From Leucothrix pacifica (lineage in GTDB: Bacteria; Pseudomonadota; Gammaproteobacteria; Thiotrichales; Thiotrichaceae): 64,000 nt of DNA. Below the pieces are notes generated by a model. That model was not told where the DNA came from and made no database searches. It worked only from the letters and a program-made list of their open reading frames with translations. A program made the position numbers and the translations under genes. Within the stretch, counting starts at the first letter, position 1. Every line of letters starts with the position of its first letter. Shown piece by piece: positions 46,251 through 55,973 of the stretch. The stretch is taken from the NCBI RefSeq assembly GCF_003172875.1, contig NZ_QGKM01000015.1, positions 1 to 64,000 on the forward strand, in the 5' to 3' direction.

Positions 46251-47264
46251 TTACTCCGTATCCAGCGCTTCATTGTAGAGGTCCAGTACTTGTGACGCAT
46301 AGCGTTGCGATAGCGTGAGGTAGCTAACTCCGTCGGTTGTGTTGCCGTTATTCAGTGGTGCCGAATCAAATACGATCGCAGTAGCGCCAATGGCTTGAAC
46401 CTTAGAGATTAAATCTTGTAAGCGTACTTTGTATTCCTCTTGAGTAACGTCCTGATAATAGTCATTGATACTGCTGTTAATCCATACATATTTTGGTGTT
46501 TCTGATGGTACATCTGTGTCAAAGCGATCGAGTAAATCACACAATGTATTACCACCAATTCCTTTATTGACGATAGTGGCTTGTGGGTATCTTAGTGAAA
46601 TACGCTCTTCAAAGCCTGGTAAGCTGAACCAGCTATCACCCAGTAATACGTGTGTGGCTCCAGCCTCAATGCTGGATGCAGTAGATCTGTAGGCATAGTC
46701 AGCAAATGCGTTAAAGCCTACGAGGTTGGGGTGAGTGGGTTCGTCATAGAAGTTCCACAACTTTTGACCACTGGTAATGCCTGATACTACTGGTGTTCTC
46801 TCATCGAGTGTTAATAAGTTACCGTCTATGCTGCTAATGATGGCTGCGTAGTAATCAAAGTTAACAGCGTGGTAGGTGATCAACTGGCCTGGTACCAGCG
46901 ATACACTTGAATCCACTTCAAGAACCAGGTCACCGGCAGCTGCGTCGGTAGTTAATGTCAGAGGTAATAAGCCACCGGTTTCACCAGTAACGTGTGGTTG
47001 TCCCGCCAATAATCCGTAATGTGTTCCGACACGAATGAAGGGCTCAATCGGATTTGCAGTAGCTTCACAATCAGCTATAACAGGTGTGCCCTCTCCGTCA
47101 TCTACTTCATCATCTTTTTTGTCATCATCGCTTGGGGTAGGAATGATAATGGTGGGTGCATGTGAATGCTTTTTGTTATCGCTATCGTCATCATTGTCAT
47201 GATGACAGGCGGCTAAAGTAAACATGCTGGCGATTATCAGCCCTAACATGAATAGTCTATTCAT
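46251..47264 (-). CDS. SGNH-hydrolase-like lipoprotein without the usual catalytic His
   Basis: This is a 337-residue lipoprotein (LAAC, Cys20) followed by a long His/Asp-rich linker (21-62). The C-terminal half has SGNH block I 'HVLLGDSWFSLPG' (nucleophile Ser), block II 'NKGIGGNTLCDL' (Gly) and block III 'INSSINDYY' (Asn). The fourth block, DxxH, is missing: the protein ends shortly after 'DLYNEALDTE'. I found no frameshift downstream that would restore it. It is either a truncated enzyme or a non-catalytic surface protein. No close relatives of the N-terminal domain are recognised. Confidence 0.7.
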   Translation of the reverse strand: MNRLFMLGLIIASMFTLAACHHDNDDDSDNKKHSHAPTIIIPTPSDDDKKDDEVDDGEGTPVIADCEATANPIEPFIRVGTHYGLLAGQPHVTGETGGLLPLTLTTDAAAGDLVLEVDSSVSLVPGQLITYHAVNFDYYAAIISSIDGNLLTLDERTPVVSGITSGQKLWNFYDEPTHPNLVGFNAFADYAYRSTASSIEAGATHVLLGDSWFSLPGFEERISLRYPQATIVNKGIGGNTLCDLLDRFDTDVPSETPKYVWINSSINDYYQDVTQEEYKVRLQDLISKVQAIGATAIVFDSAPLNNGNTTDGVSYLTLSQRYASQVLDLYNEALDTE

Positions 47265-47514
47265 TTCTAAGTCCTTTTGAATTGTTATGTCCTTATGACA
47301 TCATCTCAATTTTTTTGGCAGGTATGACTTGGATCTCGGTTAATTCCGAGTAAGGGCGGAGAATTCTTGATAAGGGGTTAGAGTGTTAAGTTGGTTGTGC
47401 TTGGAGGGCGTGGGCCACTTCGTCGGTAATCTATAGATTTTCTTATGTGTTGCGGCAGTTGCATGCTAGTGTTGCTGTATAAATACTACTCCTGAGCCGA
47501 TTACCCCACGAGCT

Positions 47515-49218
47515 ATGAGAGTGAATACGATAATAAATAATAATAAAAATATGGCCGTTTCCCCAGAATCTACATCTGTGTTGCTCAAGCAACCCGACAC
47601 GAAGCTTAATATACTGAAGCAGCAGATTGCCCTGCAAAAAAGCGAGATAGAGCAGCTGGAAGCAAAGCTGGCACTCGCAGAGCGGGAAATAGATAAGCGA
47701 AGTCAGGATAAGATGGCGTTGTTGGGTAATATGAATCATGAAATTCGTACCCCCATGAACGGAATCATTGGTATGGCGGCTTTGCTAGCCGAATCCTCAC
47801 TGACTCCAAAGCAACAACAACATACCAAAATCATTCTTGAGTCATCGCGTAGCTTATTTCAGGTACTGTCCGACACAATGGACTTGGCTGAGTTAGAAAA
47901 TGGCCGCGTTTCCGTTGTGACTAATCATTTTAAATTTCTCGATTTTGTCAACAAAGTGCTTAATCAAATGGCTCCGCAGGCGGCAGCCAAGGGCGTTGAG
48001 CTAGTCTGTGCCATGTCCAAGGACATTCCTGAGGCCCTCAAGACGGACGAGCAGAAGCTCTCTAAGCTTCTTTGTGCATTAATCAGTGACGCAATAAAGC
48101 TAACCAAAAAACAACATATATTCATTCAGGCAGACCTGACAAACGCGAGAAATGACTGGGGCACTTTGCATTTTGAAATCAGTCATTGTGGCTTCGGCTC
48201 ATCACAAAAGTACCTCGATAATATCGTGTCCGGTGCTGCGATTAAGAATCAGGAAAACGATTATGGCCAGCATGGTATTGGTACCAGTCTGGCTATTAGC
48301 CGTCACCTCGTTACATTATTAAGTGGTGATATCGGAGGAAAACGTGATGATCATTCTAATACCCATTGCTGGGTAGATATTCCAGTCAATTCACTCAAAG
48401 GAACGATTCCCCGGCAAAGCAATGCAGGGCATTGTGCCTATTTTCAGCTAGGAGATAATCTGTATCTGGAGCATCAGATACTGAGCCTAAATGGTAGCGT
48501 AGAGCGGATTGACTCCTTAGAAAGTCTGTTTAGCACTTACCAGAGGCGCAAGGATGATTTTAATAAGTTCATTGTAGATACAGATGGAATGTCTGATGAG
48601 CAGCTAAATCCCTTGATTGAATACCTGAAAGAGTCCGTTTCAGATGATAAAAGTTGGGTCATTATTCGCGCTGAAAATGATGCCCGGTTAGATCAGCTAA
48701 CAGATTCAAAACTGAATGGCTGGAGTGAAATTAGTAAGCCATGGTCGCAGTTTAAACTAAAGCTAGCGGTGACAGGCAGATCAGCAGATGCGGACGATAC
48801 AGAACATAATGAAACGTTATCTTCAGAGGCTAATAAAATTCATATCTTGTTAGTTGAAGATAATCGTGTGAACCAGATGGTCGCTAAGGCCTTACTGTCA
48901 AAGCTGGGCTATCAGGTAACTATTGCGAATGATGGTGTGGAGGCGATTGAAAAATACCTCAAGCATGATTTTGAGTTAGTTCTGATGGACATTCGCATGC
49001 CAAGAATGGACGGTGTCGAGGCAACTCAAGAGCTTAAAAAGATGATGAATAACACGGGACATCCAGTCCCGGTGATTGCATTAACCGCGAATGCCACTAT
49101 CGGCGCAAAAGAAAAATACTTAGAACTTGGTCTTGATGACTATCTGCCCAAGCCTGTACAGGCACCACAACTCAGTCGAATTCTCAATAAATGGCTAGGT
49201 GCTGAGATTAATAGCTAG
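47515..49218 (+). CDS. Hybrid histidine kinase with degenerate ATP-binding domain
   Basis: This is a 567-residue paralogue of the H-NOX kinase with the same layout: coiled coil (about 30-66), HisKA with H75 ('[12 protein letters not shown]'), HATPase-like domain, receiver-like domain and C-terminal receiver with D492 ('VLMDIRMPRM'). The ATPase motifs are eroded. The N box reads 'ISDAIKLT' instead of NALKFT, G1 reads 'HCGFGS' instead of DTGDG, and G2 reads 'GIGTSLAIS' instead of GTGLGLSIC. It probably cannot bind ATP but keeps the phosphorylatable His and Asp. No sensor domain or neighbour indicates its input. Confidence 0.85.
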   Translation: MRVNTIINNNKNMAVSPESTSVLLKQPDTKLNILKQQIALQKSEIEQLEAKLALAEREIDKRSQDKMALLGNMNHEIRTPMNGIIGMAALLAESSLTPKQQQHTKIILESSRSLFQVLSDTMDLAELENGRVSVVTNHFKFLDFVNKVLNQMAPQAAAKGVELVCAMSKDIPEALKTDEQKLSKLLCALISDAIKLTKKQHIFIQADLTNARNDWGTLHFEISHCGFGSSQKYLDNIVSGAAIKNQENDYGQHGIGTSLAISRHLVTLLSGDIGGKRDDHSNTHCWVDIPVNSLKGTIPRQSNAGHCAYFQLGDNLYLEHQILSLNGSVERIDSLESLFSTYQRRKDDFNKFIVDTDGMSDEQLNPLIEYLKESVSDDKSWVIIRAENDARLDQLTDSKLNGWSEISKPWSQFKLKLAVTGRSADADDTEHNETLSSEANKIHILLVEDNRVNQMVAKALLSKLGYQVTIANDGVEAIEKYLKHDFELVLMDIRMPRMDGVEATQELKKMMNNTGHPVPVIALTANATIGAKEKYLELGLDDYLPKPVQAPQLSRILNKWLGAEINS

Positions 49219-49321
49219 TCGTGATGGCTCAATATTCTTCGACATATCAGTCCATAGACAAATAGATAATATTATTTAAAAAAAATAATGATCCCGTATA
49301 GTGAGATGATATACCATATTG

Positions 49322-49342
49322 TGAAATAGGTATTAAATTTCA
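49322..49342. promoter_or_regulatory. Possible IclR site upstream of glcB
   Basis: TGAAAT and ATTTCA form an inverted repeat with a 9-nt spacer ending 10 bp before the glcB ATG. The half sites resemble part of the enterobacterial IclR operator, and an iclR gene follows glcB. This is weak support. Confidence 0.25.
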
Positions 49343-49352
49343 GGAGCGGGAC

Positions 49353-51533
49353 ATGACAAACAGAATTCAGCAAGGTGGCTTACAAATCGCAGAGTCACTG
49401 CACACATTAGTTGACCAACAAATCCTTCCGGGCACGGGTATTGACAGCGATACCTACTGGCAACGTTTCGAGGCAATCCTGGATGAATTAGCCCCGCAAA
49501 ATAAAGCGCTGTTAGAAAAGCGCGACGCTATTCAGGCAAAAATGGATGGCTGGTATCAGGAAAACCCCGGACCTGTTAAGGACATGCAGCAATACAAAGC
49601 ATTTCTGACAGAGATCGGTTATCTGGTAGAAGAGGGTGCTGAGTTTGATATCACCACCAGCAATGTCGATGCAGAAATAGCAACAGTGGCAGGCCCACAG
49701 TTGGTAGTGCCTGTAAACAATGCACGTTTTGCACTGAATGCGGCCAATGCGCGTTGGGGAAGCCTGTTTGATGCATTTTACGGTACCGATGCAATTTCAG
49801 AAGAAGACGGTGCTGAGAAAACCGCAGCGTTCAACACGGTACGTGGTACAAAAGTTATTGCGGAGTCACAAGCATTTCTGGACAGCGCAATCCCACTTAC
49901 GACAGGCAGTCATAGCGATGTTGCTGAGTACACTCTCAAGGGCGACAGCACAAAATCGTTATTAGCAGTTTTGCAAAATGGTGAGACCGCAACGCTGAAA
50001 GCGCCTGAGCAATTAGTAGCTTATAAGGAAGAGGGTGCCGTCACAAAGCTGTTATTTGCGAATAACGGTTTGCATATTGAAATCAGTCTGGATCATGACT
50101 CGGCAGTAGGTAAATTACATCCTGCAGGCCTGACCGATGTGGTACTGGAGTCTGCCATGAGCACCATCATGGACTGTGAAGACTCGGTCGCGGCAGTGGA
50201 TGCTGAAGACAAGACATTGGTCTACAGCAACTGGTTAGGTCTGATGAAAGGCGACCTTGCTGAAAGTTTTGAGAAAGGCGGCAAGCAATTGACCCGTACC
50301 ATGAATAAGGACCGCAGCTACACCGCTGTCGATGGTAGTGATCTTACCCTGCACGGTCGCAGTTTGCTATTAGTGCGTAATGTTGGTCACTTGATGACGA
50401 ATGATGCTGTATTGGATAAAGAAGGTAATGAAGTACCGGAAGGTATTCTTGACGCCATGGTTACAGCAGCTTGCTTCCTGCATGATGGCAAGAGCGACAA
50501 CGGCATCTCGAATAGTCGTCAGGGCAGTATGTACATTGTTAAACCTAAGATGCATGGCCCCGAAGAGGTGGCGTTTGCCAATACAATCTTTACGCGTGTT
50601 GAAGAAGCCTTGGGCATGGCGGTAAATACCATGAAAATTGGTGTGATGGACGAAGAGCGTCGCACCACTGTGAATTTGAAGGAATGTATTCGTCAGGTTA
50701 AAGAGCGTATTGTATTTATCAATACAGGATTCCTTGACCGTACTGGTGATGAGATTCATACCAGCATGGAAGCAGGGCCGTTCTTACCAAAAGATGCCAT
50801 TAAAGAGCAGCCGTGGATTGGTGCGTATGAGAACTGGAATGTTGATATCGGTTTAGAGTGTGGCTTTAGCGGTCATGCACAAATTGGTAAAGGTATGTGG
50901 GCAATGCCAGATGAAATGGCAGCCATGTTAACAGCGAAAATTGGCCATCCAACGTCCGGTGCAAACTGCGCATGGGTCCCATCACCAACAGCAGCAACGT
51001 TGCATGCAACTCACTATCATCAGGTGAATGTATTTGCCAAGCAGGAAGAGCTGGCAGGTCGTGATCGTGCGAATCTAGATGACATTCTGACTGTGCCGCA
51101 ATTGGGTGATGTGTCATTGACGGCTGAACAGATTCAGGCAGAGTTAGATAATAATGCTCAGGGCTTGTTAGGCTATGTCGTGCGCTGGATTAATCAAGGC
51201 GTGGGTTGTTCAAAAGTTCCTGATATCAACAATGTTGGCCTCATGGAAGATCGTGCGACGCTGCGTATTTCAAGTCAGCATATCGCTAATTGGTTACGCC
51301 ATGATATCCTCAACAAAGCACAAGTAATGGAAACATTGGAACGTATGGCCAAGGTGGTTGATGAGCAAAACGCAGGTGATGCAGCCTACATTCCAATGAC
51401 GCCGGATACTGCTAACAGTATTGCATTCAAAGCCGCTTGTGACTTGATTTTTGATGGGACTGCGCAGCCCAATGGCTACACAGAACCACGTCTGCATGCA
51501 CGTCGCCGGGAGTTCAAACAATCGCACGCTTAA
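49353..51533 (+). CDS. glcB: Malate synthase G
   Basis: This is a 726-residue monomeric malate synthase, standard length. Visible signatures include '[22 protein letters not shown]' in outline, '[17 protein letters not shown]', '[17 protein letters not shown]' (the Arg and Glu of the active site) and '[21 protein letters not shown]'. It condenses glyoxylate with acetyl-CoA to malate, allowing growth on C2 compounds or glycolate. No isocitrate lyase or glycolate oxidase gene is near. The iclR gene follows directly, consistent with local regulation. Confidence 0.96.
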   Translation: MTNRIQQGGLQIAESLHTLVDQQILPGTGIDSDTYWQRFEAILDELAPQNKALLEKRDAIQAKMDGWYQENPGPVKDMQQYKAFLTEIGYLVEEGAEFDITTSNVDAEIATVAGPQLVVPVNNARFALNAANARWGSLFDAFYGTDAISEEDGAEKTAAFNTVRGTKVIAESQAFLDSAIPLTTGSHSDVAEYTLKGDSTKSLLAVLQNGETATLKAPEQLVAYKEEGAVTKLLFANNGLHIEISLDHDSAVGKLHPAGLTDVVLESAMSTIMDCEDSVAAVDAEDKTLVYSNWLGLMKGDLAESFEKGGKQLTRTMNKDRSYTAVDGSDLTLHGRSLLLVRNVGHLMTNDAVLDKEGNEVPEGILDAMVTAACFLHDGKSDNGISNSRQGSMYIVKPKMHGPEEVAFANTIFTRVEEALGMAVNTMKIGVMDEERRTTVNLKECIRQVKERIVFINTGFLDRTGDEIHTSMEAGPFLPKDAIKEQPWIGAYENWNVDIGLECGFSGHAQIGKGMWAMPDEMAAMLTAKIGHPTSGANCAWVPSPTAATLHATHYHQVNVFAKQEELAGRDRANLDDILTVPQLGDVSLTAEQIQAELDNNAQGLLGYVVRWINQGVGCSKVPDINNVGLMEDRATLRISSQHIANWLRHDILNKAQVMETLERMAKVVDEQNAGDAAYIPMTPDTANSIAFKAACDLIFDGTAQPNGYTEPRLHARRREFKQSHA

Positions 51534-51595
51534 ACACAGACAGCAAAGCTAAAACAGGAGGCTCGGTTCAGTCACTGGACCGGGCTTTCCTGCTT

Positions 51596-52330
51596 TTGAA
51601 TGAATTAGCCGCCTCTGATGCCGACCCCGGCATGAGTCTGGCAGAGTTGGCAGAGGCGTCATCGCTGGCCAACTCTACGGCACATCGCTTGCTAGTTAGT
51701 ATGAAGCATCTTGGCTATGTGGAATATGATGAGGGTAGTGGCTTGTGGAGCATTGGTATCAAAGCTTTCTCAGTGGGTAATGCTTATCTTAGAAAACGAG
51801 ACTTTGTGGCACAGGCACGTCCGTATATGCGCGAACTGGTGTTCGAAGTAGGCGAAACGTCCAATATTGCCATTCTTAAAGGCGATCGCCATGTATTTGT
51901 CGGTCAAGTCGAGTGCAAAGAAGTCATGCGCATGGTGGTACAGATCGGTAGTGAAGGGCACGTTCACGCAGCAGGTGTTGGCAAAACATTACTGTCTGTG
52001 TTGCCTGAAAATGAAGTGTTGGCGATTATTGAGAGTACGGGACTGCCAAAGCTGTCGGACAAAACCATCACCACCAAACAAGCCTTTTTGAAAGAACTAA
52101 AGAAAGTCAGAGAGTGTGGTTATGCGCTGGATGACGAAGAACAAACACCGGGCTTACGTTGTATTGCCAGTAATATCTACGATGAGTATGGAGAGGCTGT
52201 TGCAGCCGTATCAATCTCGGGACCGTCGGTTAGAATTCCTGATGAGCGTATCGCTGAAATTGCGGAGCAAGTCATGAAAAAAGCGAAGGCAATCACCCAT
52301 GCGATCGGTGGGGTTCATCCCCGTAGCTGA
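51596..52330 (+). CDS. iclR: IclR-family transcriptional regulator (start uncertain)
   Basis: This is an IclR-type repressor with N-terminal winged HTH ('SLAELAEASSLANSTAHRLL') and a C-terminal effector domain ('MRMVVQIGSEGHVHAAGVGKTLL', 'RCIASNIYDEYGEAVAAVSISGP'), close to E. coli IclR. The family's first helix, encoded as 'SVQSLDRAFLLLNELA', begins 30 nt upstream of the first standard start codon, a TTG at 51596. In that upstream frame (open from 51455) there is no ATG, GTG or TTG. AGGAGG lies at 51556-51561. A non-standard start or a lost start codon is likely. It probably controls glcB. Confidence 0.85.
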   Translation: MNELAASDADPGMSLAELAEASSLANSTAHRLLVSMKHLGYVEYDEGSGLWSIGIKAFSVGNAYLRKRDFVAQARPYMRELVFEVGETSNIAILKGDRHVFVGQVECKEVMRMVVQIGSEGHVHAAGVGKTLLSVLPENEVLAIIESTGLPKLSDKTITTKQAFLKELKKVRECGYALDDEEQTPGLRCIASNIYDEYGEAVAAVSISGPSVRIPDERIAEIAEQVMKKAKAITHAIGGVHPRS

Positions 52331-52363
52331 TAGTCATCAGGCCACGGGAATGAGAACAGCAGA

Positions 52364-52645
52364 TTAGTCCTGACGCTGAGTCACTTCTAATAAGTGGTAG
52401 CCGAACTGAGTCTTTACCGGACCCTGAACCGTGCCAACTTCAGCACTGAATACTACTTTGTCAAATTCAGGAACCATCTGACCCGGACCAAATGTCCCTA
52501 AGTCGCCGCCGTTGCGGCTAGATGGACAGCTTGAGTGTTCTTTGGCAACTGCGCCAAAGTCAGCGCCGCCTTCGATTTCTTGCTTTAGTTTCAGGCATGC
52601 TTCTTCTGAAGAAACGAGGATATGACGCGCATTTGCACTAGCCAT
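52364..52645 (-). CDS. ppiC: Parvulin-type peptidyl-prolyl isomerase
   Basis: This is a 93-residue single-domain parvulin, exactly the length of E. coli PpiC. 'ARHILVSSEEACLKLKQEI' opens the fold, 'FGAVAKEHSSCPSSRNGGDLG' holds the active-site Cys region, and 'MVPEFDKVVF' and 'TQFGYHLLEV' close it. It speeds cis-trans isomerisation of proline bonds in the cytoplasm. The ATG at 52645 with AAGGA upstream was chosen; a longer open frame to 52774 would add 43 unrelated residues. Confidence 0.94.
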   Translation of the reverse strand: MASANARHILVSSEEACLKLKQEIEGGADFGAVAKEHSSCPSSRNGGDLGTFGPGQMVPEFDKVVFSAEVGTVQGPVKTQFGYHLLEVTQRQD

Positions 52646-52789
52646 AGTAAAATCCTTACAAGGGTTTAAAAACGTGCAAACTAACCGCTTTTTGAAGATC
52701 ATGCAAGTTACCGGATTTACAAGCTTGCTATGCTGATTTGTTAGGATATAGTGGACGGTTGAAGTATCCCTCAATATAAGGAGTTATTC

Positions 52790-53287
52790 ATGGCGACAAT
52801 CACACTGCAAGGCAATCCAATCAACACCAACGGTGATTTACCGGCAGTTGGTGCAACGGCTCCTGACTTCACACTGACCAATGGCGAGTTAGCTGAAGTG
52901 AGTCTGAGCGACTTTGATGGTAAAAAGAAGGTTCTGAATATCTTCCCAAGTATCGACACGGGCATTTGTGCTTTATCCACTAAAGCATTTAATGAAGCGG
53001 CTAAGAGTCATCCTGACACAATGTTCCTGACAGTATCTGCGGATCTTCCGTTTGCATTGGGCCGTTTTTGTGGTGCAGAAGGTTTAGAGACTGTACAGCC
53101 TCTGTCCATGATGAAAAACCGCCAATTCGCAGAAGATTATGGTGTCAGCATCGTTGATGGCCCGCTGGCAAGTCTCGCAGCGCGTGCGGTGGTGATTTTG
53201 AATGAGAAAAACGAAATTATTTACACTGAGCTAGTTCCTGAAATCGCCCAAGAGCCTGACTACAATAGTGCGATAGCAGCGCTTTAG
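52790..53287 (+). CDS. tpx: Thiol peroxidase (atypical 2-Cys peroxiredoxin)
   Basis: This is a 165-residue Tpx of standard size. The peroxidatic cysteine is C60 in 'FPSIDTGICALST' and the resolving cysteine C94 in 'LGRFCGAEGLE'; the two are 34 residues apart, as in E. coli Tpx. 'GDLPAVGATAPDFTLT' is the typical N-terminus. It reduces hydrogen and alkyl peroxides with thioredoxin. A good ribosome site (AAGGAG) precedes the ATG, and a terminator follows. Confidence 0.95.
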   Translation: MATITLQGNPINTNGDLPAVGATAPDFTLTNGELAEVSLSDFDGKKKVLNIFPSIDTGICALSTKAFNEAAKSHPDTMFLTVSADLPFALGRFCGAEGLETVQPLSMMKNRQFAEDYGVSIVDGPLASLAARAVVILNEKNEIIYTELVPEIAQEPDYNSAIAAL

Positions 53288-53295
53288 TTGAGCTG

Positions 53296-53330
53296 GCAGG
53301 CTAAGCGTGATTGCTTGACGATTAGCCTGC
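53296..53330 (+). terminator. Hairpin after tpx
   Basis: GCAGGCTAA / TTAGCCTGC perfect 9-bp stem with a 17-nt loop, followed by only a short T-rich stretch. Confidence 0.55.
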
Positions 53331-53403
53331 TTGTACCAACCCCTGATTCACTAAAACCTCAGAACATATACACACATAATAGTTAAAAATACTGCCGATT
53401 GGT

Positions 53404-54165
53404 GTGGTAGATACCATGATTTTATTACACAGAACCATCGAGTTTTTACTGTATCCTCCCGGCAATCTGCTGCTGTTCTTACTGTTGGGTCTACTGTTTT
53501 ACAAATATCGAAAAATACGTATAACGCTTGCTTTTGTTGCAGTTACTCAGCTGTTATTGTTTAGTCTTCCGGTAGTGTCTAATGCTTTGATGGCATCCCT
53601 GGAAAATCAATACCCACCGCAAAAAACACTTTGGAAACAACAGACCGCTCAAGCCATCGTGGTGCTGGGTGGTGGACGAAATGATCGTGCTATCGAATAC
53701 GGTGGGATTACCGTCAGTAGTGCAGAAATGGATCGCCTGCGTTATGCCGCCTTACTTCACCGAAAAACGGGCGCGCCAATCTTACTAACCGGTGGTGATC
53801 CCATCGAGAGCGGTATCAGTGAAGCACAGTTAATGCAGCAGGTTCTCAAAGATGAGTTAGGCGTTTCTGCAAGGTGGATTGAAGGCAACAGTCACACCAC
53901 GTGGGAAAACGCCGTCTACAGTGACAAAATGCTTCAGGCCGATGGCATTGAAACTGCCTGGCTGGTCACACATGCCTGGCATATGCCTCGGAGCATGCAG
54001 GTGTTTGAGGGGCGCTCTGTAAAATATCTCGCCGCGTCACACTCTTATGGCGCAGGTTCATGGGATAAGTTGTGGTTTAAGTGGATGCCACAAGCCAGCG
54101 CACTAGGCACTAGCAATGTGGCGTTGCATGAATGGTTAGGCTATCTCTGGTATAAAATTAAATGA
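53404..54165 (+). CDS. ElyC/YdcF-like DUF218 membrane protein
   Basis: This is a 253-residue protein with two N-terminal membrane segments (about 15-31 and 37-58). A DUF218 domain follows: 'AIVVLGGGRNDRAIEYGG', 'RLRYAALLHRKTGAPILLTGG', 'EGNSHTTWENAVYS' and 'WLVTHAWHMPRSM'. It matches E. coli ElyC, which acts in envelope and peptidoglycan lipid-carrier metabolism; the exact reaction is not known. The start may be GTG 53404 or ATG 53416. It converges with aglA. Confidence 0.87.
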   Translation: MVDTMILLHRTIEFLLYPPGNLLLFLLLGLLFYKYRKIRITLAFVAVTQLLLFSLPVVSNALMASLENQYPPQKTLWKQQTAQAIVVLGGGRNDRAIEYGGITVSSAEMDRLRYAALLHRKTGAPILLTGGDPIESGISEAQLMQQVLKDELGVSARWIEGNSHTTWENAVYSDKMLQADGIETAWLVTHAWHMPRSMQVFEGRSVKYLAASHSYGAGSWDKLWFKWMPQASALGTSNVALHEWLGYLWYKIK

Positions 54166-54175
54166 CGGTACTGGG

Positions 54176-55834
54176 CTAAGCTTCCATTCGGCCGAAAAAC
54201 ATGCCGTATGCAGGTAGTACACATTCACCATTCAACCACTCACTACCAAAGAACTCACTATTGAGTGCTTCAATATCAGTCAAGCCGGTGTCAAAATGAA
54301 AAACACTGTTCTCTAGATGGAACACGCAGAGTAACTTTTCCTGTTGGTATTCACGCACAAAAGCTAGTACCCCTTCTGGTGCATCGAGAAAGCGAATAGT
54401 CCCTTTGAGTAGAGCAGGGTATTGTTTTCTCCAATGCAGGAAATGTCGGGTGCGTTGCAATACTGCTCCTTCGCCTTGTTGTTCGCTTACAGCCAGTGCT
54501 AAATGTTCCTCAGGCACGGGCAACCAACTTTGTTCAGCAGAAGAAAACCCTCCTAGATGCTCATCCTTTTGCCATGGCATTGGTGTACGGCAGCCATCAC
54601 GTCCTTTATAACCTGGCCAGAAGCGGATACCGAATGGGTCTTGCAGGTCTTCAAAAGCGACTTCGGCCTCTGGTAAACCTAGCTCCTCACCCTGATACAA
54701 ACAGGCCGTGCCACCCAGACATGTCGACAGCGCAGTGAGCATAGGAGCGGCTTCACGGTCAACCCCCCAGCGACTGATGACACGTTCAACATCATGATTG
54801 CTGAATGCCCAACACGGCCAGCCAGAGCCTATGTGTTGAATAGTTCGTTCAACGACTGAACGCAAGTGCGCTGCATTAAAGGTGTTTGTCATAAAGTCAA
54901 AGCTATACGCTTTATGCAATCGCTTACCTTCCTCGGTATAAGCAGCCACAGTCTGGTACATATCAACAGTAGCCCCCAGTTCGCCTACCGATGTGACTGC
55001 TGGATATTCATCTAAAACTTTGCGAAAACGCTCCATAAATCCCAGCGTTTCCGGACGGGAAATATTATATTTTGGCTCCTGCATAGAGTAGGGGTTCACG
55101 GGATCAACACCATTGACTACCATTCCCTCTGCGACGGGAGGATTGTCGCGTAGCTCTGCATCATGAAAATACATATTAGCAGTATCCAGACGGAAGCCAT
55201 CAACTCCCAAGTCGAGCCAAAACCGGACAACATCTAATAGAGCATCCTGTACATCGGGGTTATGAAAGTTCAGATCAGGCTGACAGGTCAGAAAGTTGTG
55301 CATAAAGTACTGACGGCGTACTGAGTCCCATTCCCATGCTGATCCACCAAAAATTGATAGCCAGTTAGTTGGCGGTGAACCGTCAGGTTTAGGATCTTCC
55401 CAGACATACCAGTCCGCTTTTTCATTATCACGTGACTGCCGGCTGGTTTTGTACCACTCATGCTGATCAGAGGTGTGTGATAGTACCAAGTCAATCAACA
55501 CTCTAATGCCTAGTGAGTGTGCTTTTTCCAGTAGCGTCGCAAAGTCACTGTGAGAGCCAAACATTGGATCGATGCCACGATAGTCAGAAACATCGTAACC
55601 AAAATCTTTCATGGGTGAGGTAAAAAATGGCGATATCCAAATGGCATCCACACCCAGCTCGGCAAGGTAATCCAACTTTTGGGTGATACCCGCCAGATCA
55701 CCAATACCATCGCCATTGGTATCCAGATAGGAGCAAGGGTAGATTTGGTAGATTACGGCACCGCGCCACCAGTCACTGTCTCCCCCCAACTGTCGATTGT
55801 CCCTAATATCTTGTTTGCTTTGCCTGTTTGGCAT
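54176..55834 (-). CDS. aglA: Alpha-glucosidase (GH13)
   Basis: This is a 552-residue cytoplasmic GH13 enzyme. The catalytic set is D217 (nucleophile, 'VDGFRLDTAN'), E285 (acid, 'SVGELGAT') and D348 ('FSNHDVER'), with 'DLVLSHTSDQH' for conserved region I. It resembles oligo-1,6- or alpha-1,4-glucosidases that split imported maltose, sucrose or trehalose-type sugars. It lies downstream of aglK across 139 bp that contains a CAAAGCGCTTTG palindrome. It therefore likely has its own regulated promoter within the agl regulon. Confidence 0.92.
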   Translation of the reverse strand: MPNRQSKQDIRDNRQLGGDSDWWRGAVIYQIYPCSYLDTNGDGIGDLAGITQKLDYLAELGVDAIWISPFFTSPMKDFGYDVSDYRGIDPMFGSHSDFATLLEKAHSLGIRVLIDLVLSHTSDQHEWYKTSRQSRDNEKADWYVWEDPKPDGSPPTNWLSIFGGSAWEWDSVRRQYFMHNFLTCQPDLNFHNPDVQDALLDVVRFWLDLGVDGFRLDTANMYFHDAELRDNPPVAEGMVVNGVDPVNPYSMQEPKYNISRPETLGFMERFRKVLDEYPAVTSVGELGATVDMYQTVAAYTEEGKRLHKAYSFDFMTNTFNAAHLRSVVERTIQHIGSGWPCWAFSNHDVERVISRWGVDREAAPMLTALSTCLGGTACLYQGEELGLPEAEVAFEDLQDPFGIRFWPGYKGRDGCRTPMPWQKDEHLGGFSSAEQSWLPVPEEHLALAVSEQQGEGAVLQRTRHFLHWRKQYPALLKGTIRFLDAPEGVLAFVREYQQEKLLCVFHLENSVFHFDTGLTDIEALNSEFFGSEWLNGECVLPAYGMFFGRMEA

Positions 55835-55882
55835 CTATGGCTCCTTTAAACTCACTTTCAGTTAGAAAATCACAGCACAAAA

Positions 55883-55894
55883 CAAAGCGCTTTG
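55883..55894. promoter_or_regulatory. LacI-type operator upstream of aglA
   Basis: CAAAGCGCTTTG, a perfect 12-bp palindrome with the central CG of LacI-family sites. It is identical to sites at 60769 and 61014 beside aglE and the regulator gene. Confidence 0.8.
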
Positions 55895-55973
55895 GATAAC
55901 TGTAGATCTCTATAATTCTTCAAAAATGTAACCGATTTTTGAGCAGATAACGTTACTGAGTTAATCATCTAAT

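Noticed and set aside
52646-52774. N-terminal extension of ppiC
   Set aside because: The added 43 residues have no similarity to parvulins, while the internal ATG has a ribosome site and gives the standard 93-residue length.
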